Virus record (IMG/VR): IMGVR_UViG_3300020198_000012
Coordinates: 1-64,000 of that record
Source of the DNA: a virus
DNA length: 64,000 nucleotides
Direction: 5' to 3' (one strand)
Shown: piece by piece, positions 1 through 7,647 of the stretch
How the letters are laid out: every line of letters starts with the position of its first letter
Numbering within the stretch: the stretch's first letter is position 1
Notes under the pieces: model-generated
What the model was told of the DNA's origin: nothing
The model's input: the letters and a program-made list of their open reading frames with translations, nothing else
The model's database searches: none
Translations under genes and position numbers: made by a program

Positions 1-189
1 CAAGATGTAGACACGTGTTGTCCTTTGCCCACAGAGTAGACATGGGGAAAGCCCCTCTCTGCCTCAGGGATGTTTTAAAGGCTGGAAAAAGACCGGAGAA
101 AGCCCGGAGAAAGTCCAATAAAGCCGGGAAAGTGCCCGAGGAATGCCCATGGGGTAGTTCCTTTGCCCGTCAAGTGCCCAAGAAAGTCC
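1..189. repeat. Left, degenerate part of the tandem repeat array
   Basis: Short direct repeats related to the main array are visible (GTAGACA near 7 and 35; GAGAAAG, GAAAGTGCCC and GAAAGTCC words) but the period is irregular and the stretch is more GC-rich than the rest of the window. It is cut by the window edge, so the array probably extends further left. No convincing gene is seen; the 104-residue open frame here is low-complexity, Arg/Cys-rich and reads straight through repeat units. Confidence 0.6.
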
Positions 190-1690
190 TATGTAGCTTG
201 GAAGATGCCCTAAGATGTAGAGAAGATGCCCCACTGTGTAGAGGATGTGACATAAGATGTAGAGAGAATGTCAAAAGAGGTAGAAAGAATGTCCTGAGAT
301 GTAGACAATATGCCCTACGTCGTAGATAATATGTACTAATATGTAGAGAATATGACTTGAGTCGTAGATAATATGCACTATGAAGTAGAAATATGACCTA
401 ATGTGTAGAGACTATGTCCGAAGAGGTAGAGATTGTGCCCTGAGACGTAGAGATTATGTCATAAGATGTAGAGACTATGTCCTGAGTCGTAGACAAAATG
501 CCTCACTATGTAGAAATGTGTCCTAGGACGTAGACATATGTCCTAAGACGTAGAAATGGGTCCTAAGAAGTAGAAACGTGGCTTAAGATGTAGAAAGGTG
601 TCATAAGACGTAGAGATGTGTCTTAAGTTGTAGAAGTATGTCTTTAGAAGTAGAAATATGTCATAAGAAGTAGAAATGTGTTTTAAATTGTAGAAATGTG
701 TACTGAGATGTAGAAATATGTCTCGAGACGTAGAAGTGTGTCTTGAGTAGTAGAAATATGTATTAAGTTGTAGAAATATGTTTTGAGATGTAGAAAGTAT
801 TCCTAGATGGAGAAAGTTGCCCCTTGAGGTAGAAACCGTGCCCAAAGTCGTAGATAAAATGACCTGAGAGGTAGAAAAGTTGCCCATAGTGGTAGAGGAT
901 ATGACCCATGAAGTAGAAATGTGCACCATGAGGTAGAAATATGTACCGAGTAGTAGAAATAGGCACTATGTAGTAGAAAGAGGTACCAATTAGTAGAAAT
1001 AGGTACTAATTAGTAGAGATATGCACCGAGAAGTAGAAATATGGAACAAGAAGTAGAAAGTAGCACCAATAAGTAGAAGTATGCACTAAGAAGTAGAGAT
1101 ATGCATCATGAAGTAGACATATGCATTACGAAGTAGAAATATGTATCAAAGAGTAGAAATATGCATTAATAGGTAGAAATATGACCCGAGTCGTAGAGAA
1201 AGTGATTAATAGGTAGAAATATGCACTGAGAGGTAGACAATCAGCCCTAAAGTGTAGAGGATATGTCCAATGATGTAGAGGATATGTTCTTTGAGTAGAC
1301 ATATGTTTTTTGAGTAGATGTGTGTCTTTTGAGTAGACATATGTCCTTTGAGGTAGATAAATGCCCATGTTGTAGATAAATGCCCGGATGCCCGGAGATG
1401 TAGAAATTTGTCCGGGAGATGGAGAAATTAGTCCCAAGATGTAGAAATATGTATTAATGAGTAGAAATATGCCATTAGATGGAGAAATATGGTTTGAGAG
1501 GTAGAAAATATGCCATCAAATGTAGAGAATAGGCCTTAGATGTAGACGTATGTTTTGAGATGTAGACAATATGCTATTAGTGTAGAAATAGGTCTAGAGA
1601 TGTAGAGATTATGTCCTAAAGTGTAGAGAAGATGACTAGAGATGTAGAGAATGTGACCATGTTGTAGAAATAGGCCCGGAGAATGCCCCT
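190..1690. repeat. Large degenerate 20-21 bp tandem repeat array
   Basis: About 70 head-to-tail units begin with GTAGA and follow the pattern GTAGAAATATG then TCCTAAGA-like bases. From about 230 to 500 units are almost all 21 bp (GTAGANAATATG type). From about 500 to 1300 they are almost all 20 bp. The GTAGA start and the central ATG are conserved while the second half varies. The unit is not a multiple of three, its length switches between 20 and 21, and no ribosome site or domain is seen, so it is not coding. A 20-21 bp period equals about two turns of B-DNA, so a bound protein would recur on one helical face. A protein-binding array (origin, partition, packaging or nucleoid site) is the best guess. 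Confidence 0.93.
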
Positions 1691-2183
1691 CTATCCCAAT
1701 TGGCTATGGAATGCCCAAATTCAGCCACCGTTGTAGAGGATATGCCCTTAGAATCCCTAGTTGCCAATAGTGAAGCTTTTTACTACAGTGATATATAAAG
1801 GAGAGGAGTCGACCATATAGCCTCTTATAAACCTTCGTAGTAGAGGCATAGTCCTGAGAATCCCTTAGAATCCTCGAGACTCTATGAGAATCAAGCCTTT
1901 TCCCTGCCTTGCCTTCTGGATTGCCCAATCTGCCTTTAGAATCTTTGAAGGAACCCTTGGTAGAGAAACCTCCTAGAGGACCTGTTTTTGGCCCTGAGAA
2001 TCCTTTCTTTGGATCTGAGGGAGATTATTGCATTTTATGGGAAAGATACTACCTTCTGTCCGTAGTCAAGCCTACCTTGCCTGTACACAGAGTTATAGAT
2101 GTTATTTTCCCTAACTTTTGTCAATAATCATCCCTTGGTTGATAATTTCTATATAATTACACCAAAACCTATTATTAGCAAGC
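1691..2183. other. Decayed repeat flank, no confident gene
   Basis: The repeat fades here: scattered GTAGAGGATATGCCC-like and GAGAATCCC words remain until about 2010, then ordinary AT-rich DNA follows. A 72-residue frame (1909-2127) and a 74-residue reverse frame (1704-1928) are open, but both lack a ribosome site and a recognisable domain. The region probably acts as the upstream sequence of the first rightward operon. Confidence 0.5.
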
Positions 2184-2201
2184 GAAAAAAATTTAAATAT
2201 T
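2184..2201 (+). promoter_or_regulatory. Archaeal TATA-box promoter of the first rightward operon
   Basis: A-rich run followed by TTTAAATAT (2192-2200). Its centre lies about 25 nt before the ATG at 2221, the distance expected between a TATA box and the transcription start, so the mRNA is probably leaderless. No Shine-Dalgarno is present before 2221, which fits. Confidence 0.7.
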
Positions 2202-2220
2202 ATAAAAAGAATATATATAT

Positions 2221-2910
2221 ATGGATCCAAAGTCAAGTGTTCCAAAAGGGCAATTGAGACCTATAATGGATTCGACGGATATTGGAGTTCCTGGCCGGCA
2301 CAAGACGGTAAACGAGGAACTTACTTATTATAGCAAAGCAGAGATAATCAAGATGTTTGAAGGCAAGGGTCAAATAGACATTCCTACTAGGGAAGAACTA
2401 AAAAAGCCAAAGCGTGAAAAGAAAGTGCCTAGACTAATATTACCAATGAAGGTCGCGATAAAACCATCTAGAACTTATCTGACAAATCTTAATCCAAGAA
2501 TAGCTAAAGCTGACAAGTTATGGAAGAACCTTTATGGTAATGAAAGAGGAGATCTTTTAAAGGCTATGGGTATCAAAGATCATGATGAAATTACAAAACT
2601 AGTACAATCAAGAAAAACTCCTGATGTAGTTATCGACTATTTCATCATCAATAAAAACCAACCCAAAGACTTTCATAGAGAGATAGGTATGGTATTAGTG
2701 TCAGAAAAGGTAAAACCACGTAATGAAATACCTGAATTTAAAGGCTATAAAGATCCTGCAGTGCCAATAGAAGACGAACTAGAAGGGACTATACAGGAAA
2801 GATCAATAGTTAACTATCTAAAAGAAGCTGTTAAAGCAAATGCTAGCAATGAAGGAAGTATTATTGCAGACAAAGTAACGTCAACACAAGAGGTGGCAAT
2901 TATTGGATAG
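2221..2910 (+). CDS. Uncharacterised 229-aa protein, first gene after the repeat array
   Basis: Not recognised. The protein is hydrophilic with a strongly basic patch near residues 61-73 (KKPKREKKVPR) and no membrane segment or cysteine motif. It begins at an ATG with no ribosome site, about 25 nt after a TATA box, so it is probably translated from a leaderless message. Its position directly beside the repeat array, its basic patch and its lead place in the operon make it a candidate for a protein acting on the array, but that is only positional inference. The stop overlaps the next small gene's TTG start region. Confidence 0.85.
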   Translation: MDPKSSVPKGQLRPIMDSTDIGVPGRHKTVNEELTYYSKAEIIKMFEGKGQIDIPTREELKKPKREKKVPRLILPMKVAIKPSRTYLTNLNPRIAKADKLWKNLYGNERGDLLKAMGIKDHDEITKLVQSRKTPDVVIDYFIINKNQPKDFHREIGMVLVSEKVKPRNEIPEFKGYKDPAVPIEDELEGTIQERSIVNYLKEAVKANASNEGSIIADKVTSTQEVAIIG

Positions 2911-3016
2911 TTCGATCGTGAAACAACAAAACGAAGAAAGTCTAAGGTTTGTAGTGGCTTTAGTTAAAATGATGATGCCTAATAGAACAACCAAGACAAA
3001 GAAGGTAAAGAAATGA
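2903..3016 (+). CDS. Small basic protein (37 aa)
   Basis: Short frame from TTG at 2903 with a good AGGTGG ribosome site at 2891-2896, overlapping the end of the previous gene; its TGA overlaps the ATG of the next gene (ATGA at 3013). The C-terminus is Lys/Arg-rich (TTKTKKVKK). No family recognised. Support comes from the site and the overlaps rather than homology. Confidence 0.5.
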   Translation: MDSSIVKQQNEESLRFVVALVKMMMPNRTTKTKKVKK

Positions 3017-3201
3017 TAATAAAGATTGACAAAGAAATCAATGCTTTAAAGTTCCATAAAGAGGTAGCGTTAGAACTACACGTTAGGGGATTCTTAGACA
3101 AACAAGATCTAGAAATGATACTAGATGGATTAGAAGCTGCTATAATGGTATGGGAAGATCTTTTCTATGAAACGAAAAGGAACGAATATATCCTATCCTA
3201 A
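3013..3201 (+). CDS. Small acidic helical protein (62 aa)
   Basis: Not recognised. Starts in an ATGA overlap with the preceding frame, with AAGGTAAAG upstream. The sequence is charged and predicted mostly alpha-helical, without cysteines or membrane segments, compatible with a small regulator or adaptor. Confidence 0.7.
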   Translation: MIIKIDKEINALKFHKEVALELHVRGFLDKQDLEMILDGLEAAIMVWEDLFYETKRNEYILS

Positions 3202-3222
3202 CTTTTTTTATAGGTGATAATA

Positions 3223-3327
3223 ATGGCATGTACATGTAATCAATGTGAAGATGAAGAAACCTTTGTCTTGTTCTTAAAAAAACATAACAACACAAGTTAT
3301 TTATTGGCTAAGAAATTAATGAGTTGA
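3223..3327 (+). CDS. Zinc-binding mini-protein (34 aa)
   Basis: Starts with ATG preceded by AGGTGATAATA, a strong archaeal ribosome site. It carries three cysteines, C-x-C-x2-C at residues 3-8, then a helical tail. Too short for a domain call; one of many Cys-rich mini-proteins in this virus. Confidence 0.55.
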   Translation: MACTCNQCEDEETFVLFLKKHNNTSYLLAKKLMS

Positions 3328-3332
3328 TAATA

Positions 3333-3464
3333 ATGAGTAATCATGTATTAGAAATAATAGTCACTAATGATCCAAAAGATGATATCAAGTTTGGGTGTAG
3401 AAGGTGCAAAATAGAATATGACAATGAAGAAGAATTTAATAACAGTCTTTGTTATGCAAGTTAG
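3333..3464 (+). CDS. Small Cys-containing protein (43 aa)
   Basis: ATG five bases after the previous stop. Contains C-x2-C (residues 22-25) and a third Cys near residue 40, so it could bind one zinc. Followed at once by the next small gene with an AGGTG site. Function unknown. Confidence 0.5.
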   Translation: MSNHVLEIIVTNDPKDDIKFGCRRCKIEYDNEEEFNNSLCYAS

Positions 3465-3472
3465 GTGTTAAT

Positions 3473-3589
3473 ATGATAGTTTGTAGAAAGTGTAACAAAG
3501 AAATCAAAATAGATGGAGAGAACTGTATCATTCATAGATGTTTAGATACAGTCAATCATGTAGGATATAGAGAGAGAGAGGGGAGGTGA
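3473..3589 (+). CDS. Zinc-finger mini-protein (38 aa)
   Basis: Starts at ATG with TAGGTG eight bases upstream, overlapping the previous stop region. Cysteines are arranged C-x2-C (4,7) and C-x4-C (18,23), a one-zinc knuckle. The C-terminus ends in an Arg/Glu run whose GGGAGGTGA codons also provide the ribosome site for the next gene. Confidence 0.55.
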   Translation: MIVCRKCNKEIKIDGENCIIHRCLDTVNHVGYREREGR

Positions 3590-3597
3590 ATCAATAA

Positions 3598-4017
3598 ATG
3601 ATTATAAATCACACACCAGTAACAGAACCACTTTGGAAAGAAATGGGATTTAACTTTTCTAGAACCATATGGTTTGATAACGACAAAGAAGGCTTTGACT
3701 TTGAAGAGAAGGCAGCCACAGTTGTTCGTTGTGATGCTGAACACCCCTATAGGTTTGGTGGTAATTTTTTGGGAATCACAGGCGATGAAAATAATTTGAA
3801 GGGCTTTATAGAATACCTAAGAACTAACATAACTATCAAACGATGGGGATTTCAATGCCATGTTCCCACTACAAACCTTCAAGACGGAGCTGTTATAGAT
3901 GTTCTATATATACTATTCGATAGAAGACCTTTCGCGGACGATTTTACTGAGTTATGGCTAGAAGCATACGAGCCTGTCAATCCAGAGAAAACTTTGTGGG
4001 CATTTTGGTGGGACTAA
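3598..4017 (+). CDS. Uncharacterised 139-aa protein
   Basis: Not recognised. Preceded by GGGAGGTGA at 3581-3589, a strong ribosome site. Mixed alpha/beta composition with many aromatics (Trp-rich C-terminus), no signal peptide. The next gene starts immediately after the stop (TAAATG), so the pair is probably translationally coupled. Confidence 0.8.
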   Translation: MIINHTPVTEPLWKEMGFNFSRTIWFDNDKEGFDFEEKAATVVRCDAEHPYRFGGNFLGITGDENNLKGFIEYLRTNITIKRWGFQCHVPTTNLQDGAVIDVLYILFDRRPFADDFTELWLEAYEPVNPEKTLWAFWWD

Positions 4018-4266
4018 ATGACTAACTGGGAAAAAGAAGTGAATAAGCTAGAAGGATATGCTAACCTTGAAAAGCCTTTTAGGATATCCTTTACAATCTC
4101 TATCGAGAATGCCTCTATAGAAACCCCTAGTCAATTAGAAGGTTCAGTTACACAACTAGCATGTTTTAATGAGGTTTTAACTATTCTTCATAGGTATTTA
4201 GCTACTACACATGCTGATGCATATGCGTCAGATCTAGTAGTAGAAAAGGTGAACAACAGGAGTTGA
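4018..4266 (+). CDS. Uncharacterised 82-aa protein
   Basis: Not recognised. Begins directly after the previous stop. Soluble, acidic and helix-rich in the second half; no conserved motif is visible. Lies in a run of small co-directional genes. Confidence 0.7.
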   Translation: MTNWEKEVNKLEGYANLEKPFRISFTISIENASIETPSQLEGSVTQLACFNEVLTILHRYLATTHADAYASDLVVEKVNNRS

Positions 4267-4269
4267 AAA

Positions 4270-4407
4270 ATGACTGATAATCTCGAGTGTCCAATATGTG
4301 GAAGGTTCATTCTAATATCAAGTCCAATTAGACATGGTCCAGGAGAAACTGATCCAATGTTTGATCATTTAGATTCAGAACACCCAGAAATGGAGATGGT
4401 TAGATGA
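4270..4407 (+). CDS. Zinc-ribbon-like mini-protein (45 aa)
   Basis: Contains C-x2-C at residues 7-10 and His residues at 22, 33 and 38, giving a possible C2H2-type zinc site. It starts 3 nt after the previous stop and its stop overlaps the next ATG (ATGA at 4404), as is typical of this operon. Confidence 0.55.
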   Translation: MTDNLECPICGRFILISSPIRHGPGETDPMFDHLDSEHPEMEMVR

Positions 4408-4868
4408 GTGAAACAAGAATAGCAGATGATACACCTACACAGATAAACATACAAACCCTAGTAGAGGCAGTTTATGAAAAAGCTTTTCAAGCCACAGCAG
4501 CAAGAAGAGAACACCCTATAATTAATGGCAATATAATAAGAGATAGAGGAACAGGAGGATGGCCTGCAGGAACTAGATTAGAAACCTTCTGCGGGACAAT
4601 TACTCCACGTTTAATAGCTGAATTAGAAAACCATCTATTAATAGTAGAAGCATTTGGCAAATATACAGGTCCAGGAATGGAATACAGTGAAGATTTCTGT
4701 GAAGGTATAGACTATATCAGTCATGTATGGTGTAAATTAGCTGATGGGACTATTATTGATGGTAGTTATGGTCAATTCAAGCCTAGAATACAATACGAAC
4801 ATGTGTATGATAGGTGTTTAATAATTCCTCCTGGTGATCCTAGACAGGAATGGTATAAGGAGTATTAA
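4404..4868 (+). CDS. Putative papain-like/transglutaminase-like protein (154 aa)
   Basis: The segment around residues 107-124 (HVWCKLADGTIIDGSYGQF) resembles the His-Asp part of papain-fold proteins that carry an HVW...DGT-IID..QF signature. C63 (TFCGT) lies upstream at the distance expected for the catalytic Cys, so C63-H107-D119 is a possible triad. This is motif reading, not a database match. It could be a cysteine peptidase, amidase or transglutaminase relative acting on host proteins. Starts in an ATGA overlap; no signal peptide, so it should act in the cytoplasm. Confidence 0.75.
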   Translation: MSETRIADDTPTQINIQTLVEAVYEKAFQATAARREHPIINGNIIRDRGTGGWPAGTRLETFCGTITPRLIAELENHLLIVEAFGKYTGPGMEYSEDFCEGIDYISHVWCKLADGTIIDGSYGQFKPRIQYEHVYDRCLIIPPGDPRQEWYKEY

Positions 4869-4869
4869 T

Positions 4870-4980
4870 ATGAAAAAAGAGATATTTATATCAGAATTAG
4901 ACGAGAAAGGTAGAGTTCCTTTATGGAAGATACCTGAAGCAACACTGACAAAAGAAGTAGTCTTTGGGAGTAAATATTAA
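4870..4980 (+). CDS. Small protein (36 aa)
   Basis: Short frame starting 1 nt after the preceding stop, with AAGGAG at 4857-4862 as ribosome site. No motif; charged N-terminus. It ends directly before the ATG at 4981, filling the gap exactly. Confidence 0.55.
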   Translation: MKKEIFISELDEKGRVPLWKIPEATLTKEVVFGSKY

Positions 4981-5262
4981 ATGCCATCCACAGACCAAAT
5001 TGATATATTACATGAATGGGATATATCTGTTAATAATACTATGGAATCTATGATAAAGTTCTTGTCAAGTGAAACACCAAAGGTGTTTATTGATTCTATT
5101 ATGGATATAGAATGTAATAGTCAAATAATTCTTCACCTAATTAGGAAATTTGCAAGCAATGATTACATTATTTCAGAGGAACAACTAGATAGCCTAGACG
5201 CAGGTAATATATCTAGAGAAACAAGGAGTAAATTAAATTATATACTATTAAACAAGGGGTGA
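4981..5262 (+). CDS. Uncharacterised helical protein (93 aa)
   Basis: Not recognised. Acidic and predicted almost entirely alpha-helical, with no cysteine cluster and no membrane segment. Abuts the preceding gene (TAAATG). Confidence 0.7.
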   Translation: MPSTDQIDILHEWDISVNNTMESMIKFLSSETPKVFIDSIMDIECNSQIILHLIRKFASNDYIISEEQLDSLDAGNISRETRSKLNYILLNKG

Positions 5263-5270
5263 TATAGAAA

Positions 5271-5516
5271 ATGAATGTAAATAAAATAGCAAGAAAGTTG
5301 AGAGAAGTAATAGATACAAGAACAGAAGAATTTGGGAGAGATTCGACTAACATTACTGGTTTTAAAATAAAAGACGCTAGCATACAGGTTGATTTTAGTG
5401 ATAGTTATATAAATTCAACAGCAATATGTCTTATACAATCAGTCCTAGCACAATTCTGTGGGGTAACATATTGGATAACTTCTAGAGATGATAAACTAGT
5501 GGTGATGATATGTTAG
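5271..5516 (+). CDS. Uncharacterised protein (81 aa)
   Basis: Not recognised. Basic N-terminal helix (residues 1-20) then a beta-rich part. Preceded by AGGGGTGATA ribosome site at about 5256-5264. Its end overlaps the next gene start. Confidence 0.7.
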   Translation: MNVNKIARKLREVIDTRTEEFGRDSTNITGFKIKDASIQVDFSDSYINSTAICLIQSVLAQFCGVTYWITSRDDKLVVMIC

Positions 5517-5719
5517 CATATCCTAGCTTCTTTACAGAGATGGTCGATGACATAGTTCAAAAGGCACAAGATGACCCAGAACTTGCAGATGCAATAAAGT
5601 GGCTTGATGAACAGGCACGACAAAAAGGAGTATCATTTTATGACATAATTTTTGAGGTTCTTCATGAACATGAGATTAAGGAGAAAGCAAGAAAATGGAT
5701 GAGGGATAGAAATGAGTGA
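5510..5719 (+). CDS. Uncharacterised helical protein (69 aa)
   Basis: Not recognised. Starts at ATG within the last codons of the previous gene with GGTGATGAT just upstream. Charged, helix-rich; ends in an Arg/Lys tail. Stop overlaps the next gene's start. Confidence 0.7.
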   Translation: MLAYPSFFTEMVDDIVQKAQDDPELADAIKWLDEQARQKGVSFYDIIFEVLHEHEIKEKARKWMRDRNE

Positions 5720-5996
5720 TAAAGATTGTCCAGAAAGATGGGCTATAGCGGAAGAAGAACTAAACTACACACCTGCAATGAAAGAGGAATATGATGATCT
5801 TCCAGGTTTTTTTGTAGAGAGAATGACTCAGAAGGAATGGGAATATTATTTAGTGAATAAGGAAGAATATGATAGATGGCACAAAGAACACCGTATCAAG
5901 TTAGGGAATCATTTGAAGAAATGTAAAACGAGTGGTTGTCAAATAACTAAACAAGCTTGGTTGGAAGATTATATACTAAAGGAGTTTGTACAATGA
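5712..5996 (+). CDS. Uncharacterised acidic protein (94 aa)
   Basis: Not recognised. Rich in Glu, Trp and Tyr, with two cysteines (KCKTSGC) in the C-terminal half. Starts eight bases inside the previous gene; its stop overlaps the following ATG (ATGA at 5993). Confidence 0.7.
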   Translation: MSDKDCPERWAIAEEELNYTPAMKEEYDDLPGFFVERMTQKEWEYYLVNKEEYDRWHKEHRIKLGNHLKKCKTSGCQITKQAWLEDYILKEFVQ

Positions 5997-6115
5997 ATAT
6001 AGATGTCCGATGTGGAGAATGTAATCCTAAAGAATCTGTTATGGTGAAAATAACAGAGGGAGTTTTTGTATGTTCTAATTGTAACATTAAAGTTAAGGTG
6101 AGGGTTGAATTATGA
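5993..6115 (+). CDS. Zinc-ribbon mini-protein (40 aa)
   Basis: Two C-x2-C knuckles (residues 7-10 and 27-30) about 16 residues apart give a textbook small zinc ribbon. Starts and ends in ATGA overlaps with its neighbours, a strong argument that this short frame is real. Role unknown; small zinc ribbons often bind nucleic acid or partner proteins. Confidence 0.65.
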   Translation: MNIDVRCGECNPKESVMVKITEGVFVCSNCNIKVKVRVEL

Positions 6116-6429
6116 ATCAATTGAATAGAAAACAAATGATGGTAGCACTAGAACAACTCGTTCCAGAAATGAAAGATCATATGAGACCAGCAGAAGAATT
6201 CTATGGTAGAGATGAGGAAGAGAATGGAGGAATATGGACTTCTGGAGAACATGGCTTTACAATGACTGTTCAAAACTATCCTCATAGAATATTTAGTTAT
6301 TGGTCTGAAGATTATGAAGAAAAGCTCTACATTGGAGGAGTATTGAAGGTATTTGATACTTGGTTACGAGAAAGAGGATGGTTCTCAGAGTTCTATGATG
6401 CAGGAACTGTAATGTTGTATCCTATATAG
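6112..6429 (+). CDS. Uncharacterised protein (105 aa)
   Basis: Not recognised. Mixed alpha/beta, many aromatics, no cysteines and no membrane segment. Ribosome site AAGGTGAGGG at 6095-6104 inside the previous gene, and an ATGA overlap at its start. Confidence 0.75.
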   Translation: MNQLNRKQMMVALEQLVPEMKDHMRPAEEFYGRDEEENGGIWTSGEHGFTMTVQNYPHRIFSYWSEDYEEKLYIGGVLKVFDTWLRERGWFSEFYDAGTVMLYPI

Positions 6430-6437
6430 GTGATAAA

Positions 6438-6608
6438 ATGGATTTAACCCCTAAACTAATCGAAGCAGGATTTAAACAATTCTCTTGCAACGGCTGTAAT
6501 GAAGTTGTAACAACTAACGAAAAGGCTAATATAGCAGTATCTAAATGTCATTCTTGTAGAGAAAAAGAAGCAGGAAGAAGATTACTAGCCGAGGAGGTGG
6601 CAATATAA
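6438..6608 (+). CDS. Zinc-binding mini-protein (56 aa)
   Basis: ATG preceded by TAGGTGATAAA, a strong site. Two C-x2-C pairs (residues 17-20 and 37-40) form a likely four-Cys zinc site followed by an Arg-rich helix, a layout similar to small DksA/TraR-like or zinc-ribbon proteins, though no family can be named from sequence alone. Confidence 0.65.
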   Translation: MDLTPKLIEAGFKQFSCNGCNEVVTTNEKANIAVSKCHSCREKEAGRRLLAEEVAI

Positions 6609-6845
6609 ATGGAAGAAAATGATATAATGGAACCAACGCAATTAGTATATGCATATCTGGACGATGAATATTGGTTATACTCAGATGAACTTATACTGGG
6701 AATTTTTACTTCAAGAAAAGCTCTAGGAGAATATCTGATTCAAATGTTAGAAGAAAAAGATGCATCAAAGCGTTACAAATCAGGCAGTCTATATCTTAGA
6801 AAAACAATAATCAACCCACAACGTCGTAAGGAAGAAAAGGCATGA
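6609..6845 (+). CDS. Uncharacterised acidic protein (78 aa)
   Basis: Not recognised. Starts directly after the previous stop, using GAGGAGGTGG at 6591-6600 as ribosome site. Acidic, Tyr-rich N-terminus and basic C-terminal end. Confidence 0.7.
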   Translation: MEENDIMEPTQLVYAYLDDEYWLYSDELILGIFTSRKALGEYLIQMLEEKDASKRYKSGSLYLRKTIINPQRRKEEKA

Positions 6846-6976
6846 ATGAAGAATATTTGTCCTGTCCTTATGGTTGTGAGAATTGTGACGAAACTGATTG
6901 GGAGAGTATGTGTAATGAATGTAAACAGGATAGAGCTGAGAGGCATTTTGAGGCTATGAGTGATACTTATGATTGA
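6842..6976 (+). CDS. Zinc-binding mini-protein (44 aa)
   Basis: Five cysteines arranged C-x3-C-x2-C-x8-C-x2-C in the first 27 residues suggest one structural zinc. The start is an ATGA overlap with the previous gene and the end overlaps the next gene by eight bases. Confidence 0.6.
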   Translation: MNEEYLSCPYGCENCDETDWESMCNECKQDRAERHFEAMSDTYD

Positions 6977-7115
6977 AATAGGCAATGGAGAAAAATGTCC
7001 TTGGTGCAATGTCGTTAATGATCCTGAGAAAATTGACATTATAGAGCACTTTCTAAAAGAACACCCCAAAGAATTTGAAAAGTCAGTGTTCGGAGGAGAT
7101 GACGTAGGGATATGA
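6969..7115 (+). CDS. C2H2 zinc-finger mini-protein (48 aa)
   Basis: C-x2-C (residues 10-13) and H-x4-H (27-32) form a single C2H2-like zinc finger. Single C2H2 fingers are common in archaeal virus proteins and often bind DNA. Both ends overlap neighbouring genes. Confidence 0.62.
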   Translation: MIEIGNGEKCPWCNVVNDPEKIDIIEHFLKEHPKEFEKSVFGGDDVGI

Positions 7116-7417
7116 ACAAGCCAATAACTTCACATAATACGATAAGTGAACTAGAAACAATTCCAGAATCTTGGAAAGAACTTGACACTGTGATGTCAAA
7201 CTTTGACTTTGAAATAGACAGAAAAATCGAAGAAAAGCTAAAGACTGGAAACTATTGGTCGCAATATGCAGGATATGATTTTTGTGGATATGTTTGGTGG
7301 AACAGAGATAAATGGTCATGTGAAATATGGCAATACAAATCACATATAGACACAATTCATGGAAAAACACTAGAAGCCATAATGGAAACTGTTTCAGAGA
7401 AATATGGATTTAGGTAA
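7112..7417 (+). CDS. Uncharacterised protein (101 aa)
   Basis: Not recognised. Helical N-terminal half and a Trp/Tyr/Cys-containing centre (residues 50-75). ATGA overlap at the start. Last sizable gene before an intergenic promoter region. Confidence 0.75.
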   Translation: MNKPITSHNTISELETIPESWKELDTVMSNFDFEIDRKIEEKLKTGNYWSQYAGYDFCGYVWWNRDKWSCEIWQYKSHIDTIHGKTLEAIMETVSEKYGFR

Positions 7418-7426
7418 TATAGAACC

Positions 7427-7564
7427 ATGAAACCAATAACAGAAATGTCATTAAAAGAACTAGAAATAGAGAAATCTCTAGTAAAATCTAGACTGAAAGT
7501 TAATCCCAGTGCAAAGTTTTATCTAGACGCTATTATAGAAGAAATAGAAAACAGGTTATCATAA
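7427..7564 (+). CDS. Small coiled-coil-like protein (45 aa)
   Basis: Charged, leucine/isoleucine-spaced helix throughout, no cysteines. Starts nine bases after the previous stop with TTTAGGTAATA upstream. No family recognised. Confidence 0.5.
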   Translation: MKPITEMSLKELEIEKSLVKSRLKVNPSAKFYLDAIIEEIENRLS

Positions 7565-7590
7565 TGATTTGCTCAAATATTAATCAATTA

Positions 7591-7616
7591 AGGAAAAATA
7601 GATTCCTCCTTTTCCT
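7591..7616 (+). terminator. Possible hairpin after the first operon
   Basis: AGGAAAA (7591-7597) and TTTTCCT (7610-7616) can pair around a 12-nt loop. There is no long T-run after it, so terminator function is only suggested by its place between two operons. Confidence 0.3.
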
Positions 7617-7633
7617 AATAGATTTTGGTGTAA

Positions 7634-7647
7634 AAAATTTAAATACT
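7634..7647 (+). promoter_or_regulatory. TATA-box promoter of the AAA+/VWA operon
   Basis: TTTAAATAC at 7638-7646 preceded by an A-run. An ATG lies 26 nt downstream of the box centre at 7668, just after ATTAATA, matching the leaderless layout seen at 2221, 22718, 23069 and 29937. Confidence 0.65.

Noticed and set aside
15-329. 104-aa frame at the left edge
   Set aside because: Low-complexity Arg/Cys sequence running through repeat units; no ribosome site.
543-1437. Open frames on the minus strand inside the repeats (128, 67 and 103 aa)
   Set aside because: They arise because the reverse complement of the repeat lacks stops in some frames. The encoded 20-residue periodicity (HISTSYD and similar) is just the 60-bp common multiple of a 20-bp DNA unit; no start signals or domains.
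190-1690. CRISPR array
   Set aside because: Units are only 20-21 bp, all slightly different, with no alternating identical repeat and unique 30-40 bp spacer; no cas genes besides a Cas4-like nuclease far away.
1909-2127. 72-aa Pro-rich frame in the repeat flank
   Set aside because: No ribosome site, no homology signal, and it lies in decayed repeat sequence. Kept only as a note.
1-2200. Borg-like tandem repeat or terminal inverted repeat
   Set aside because: The units are degenerate rather than near identical, and no inverted copy was noticed at the right edge; the window does not reach genome ends, so a terminal location cannot be judged.
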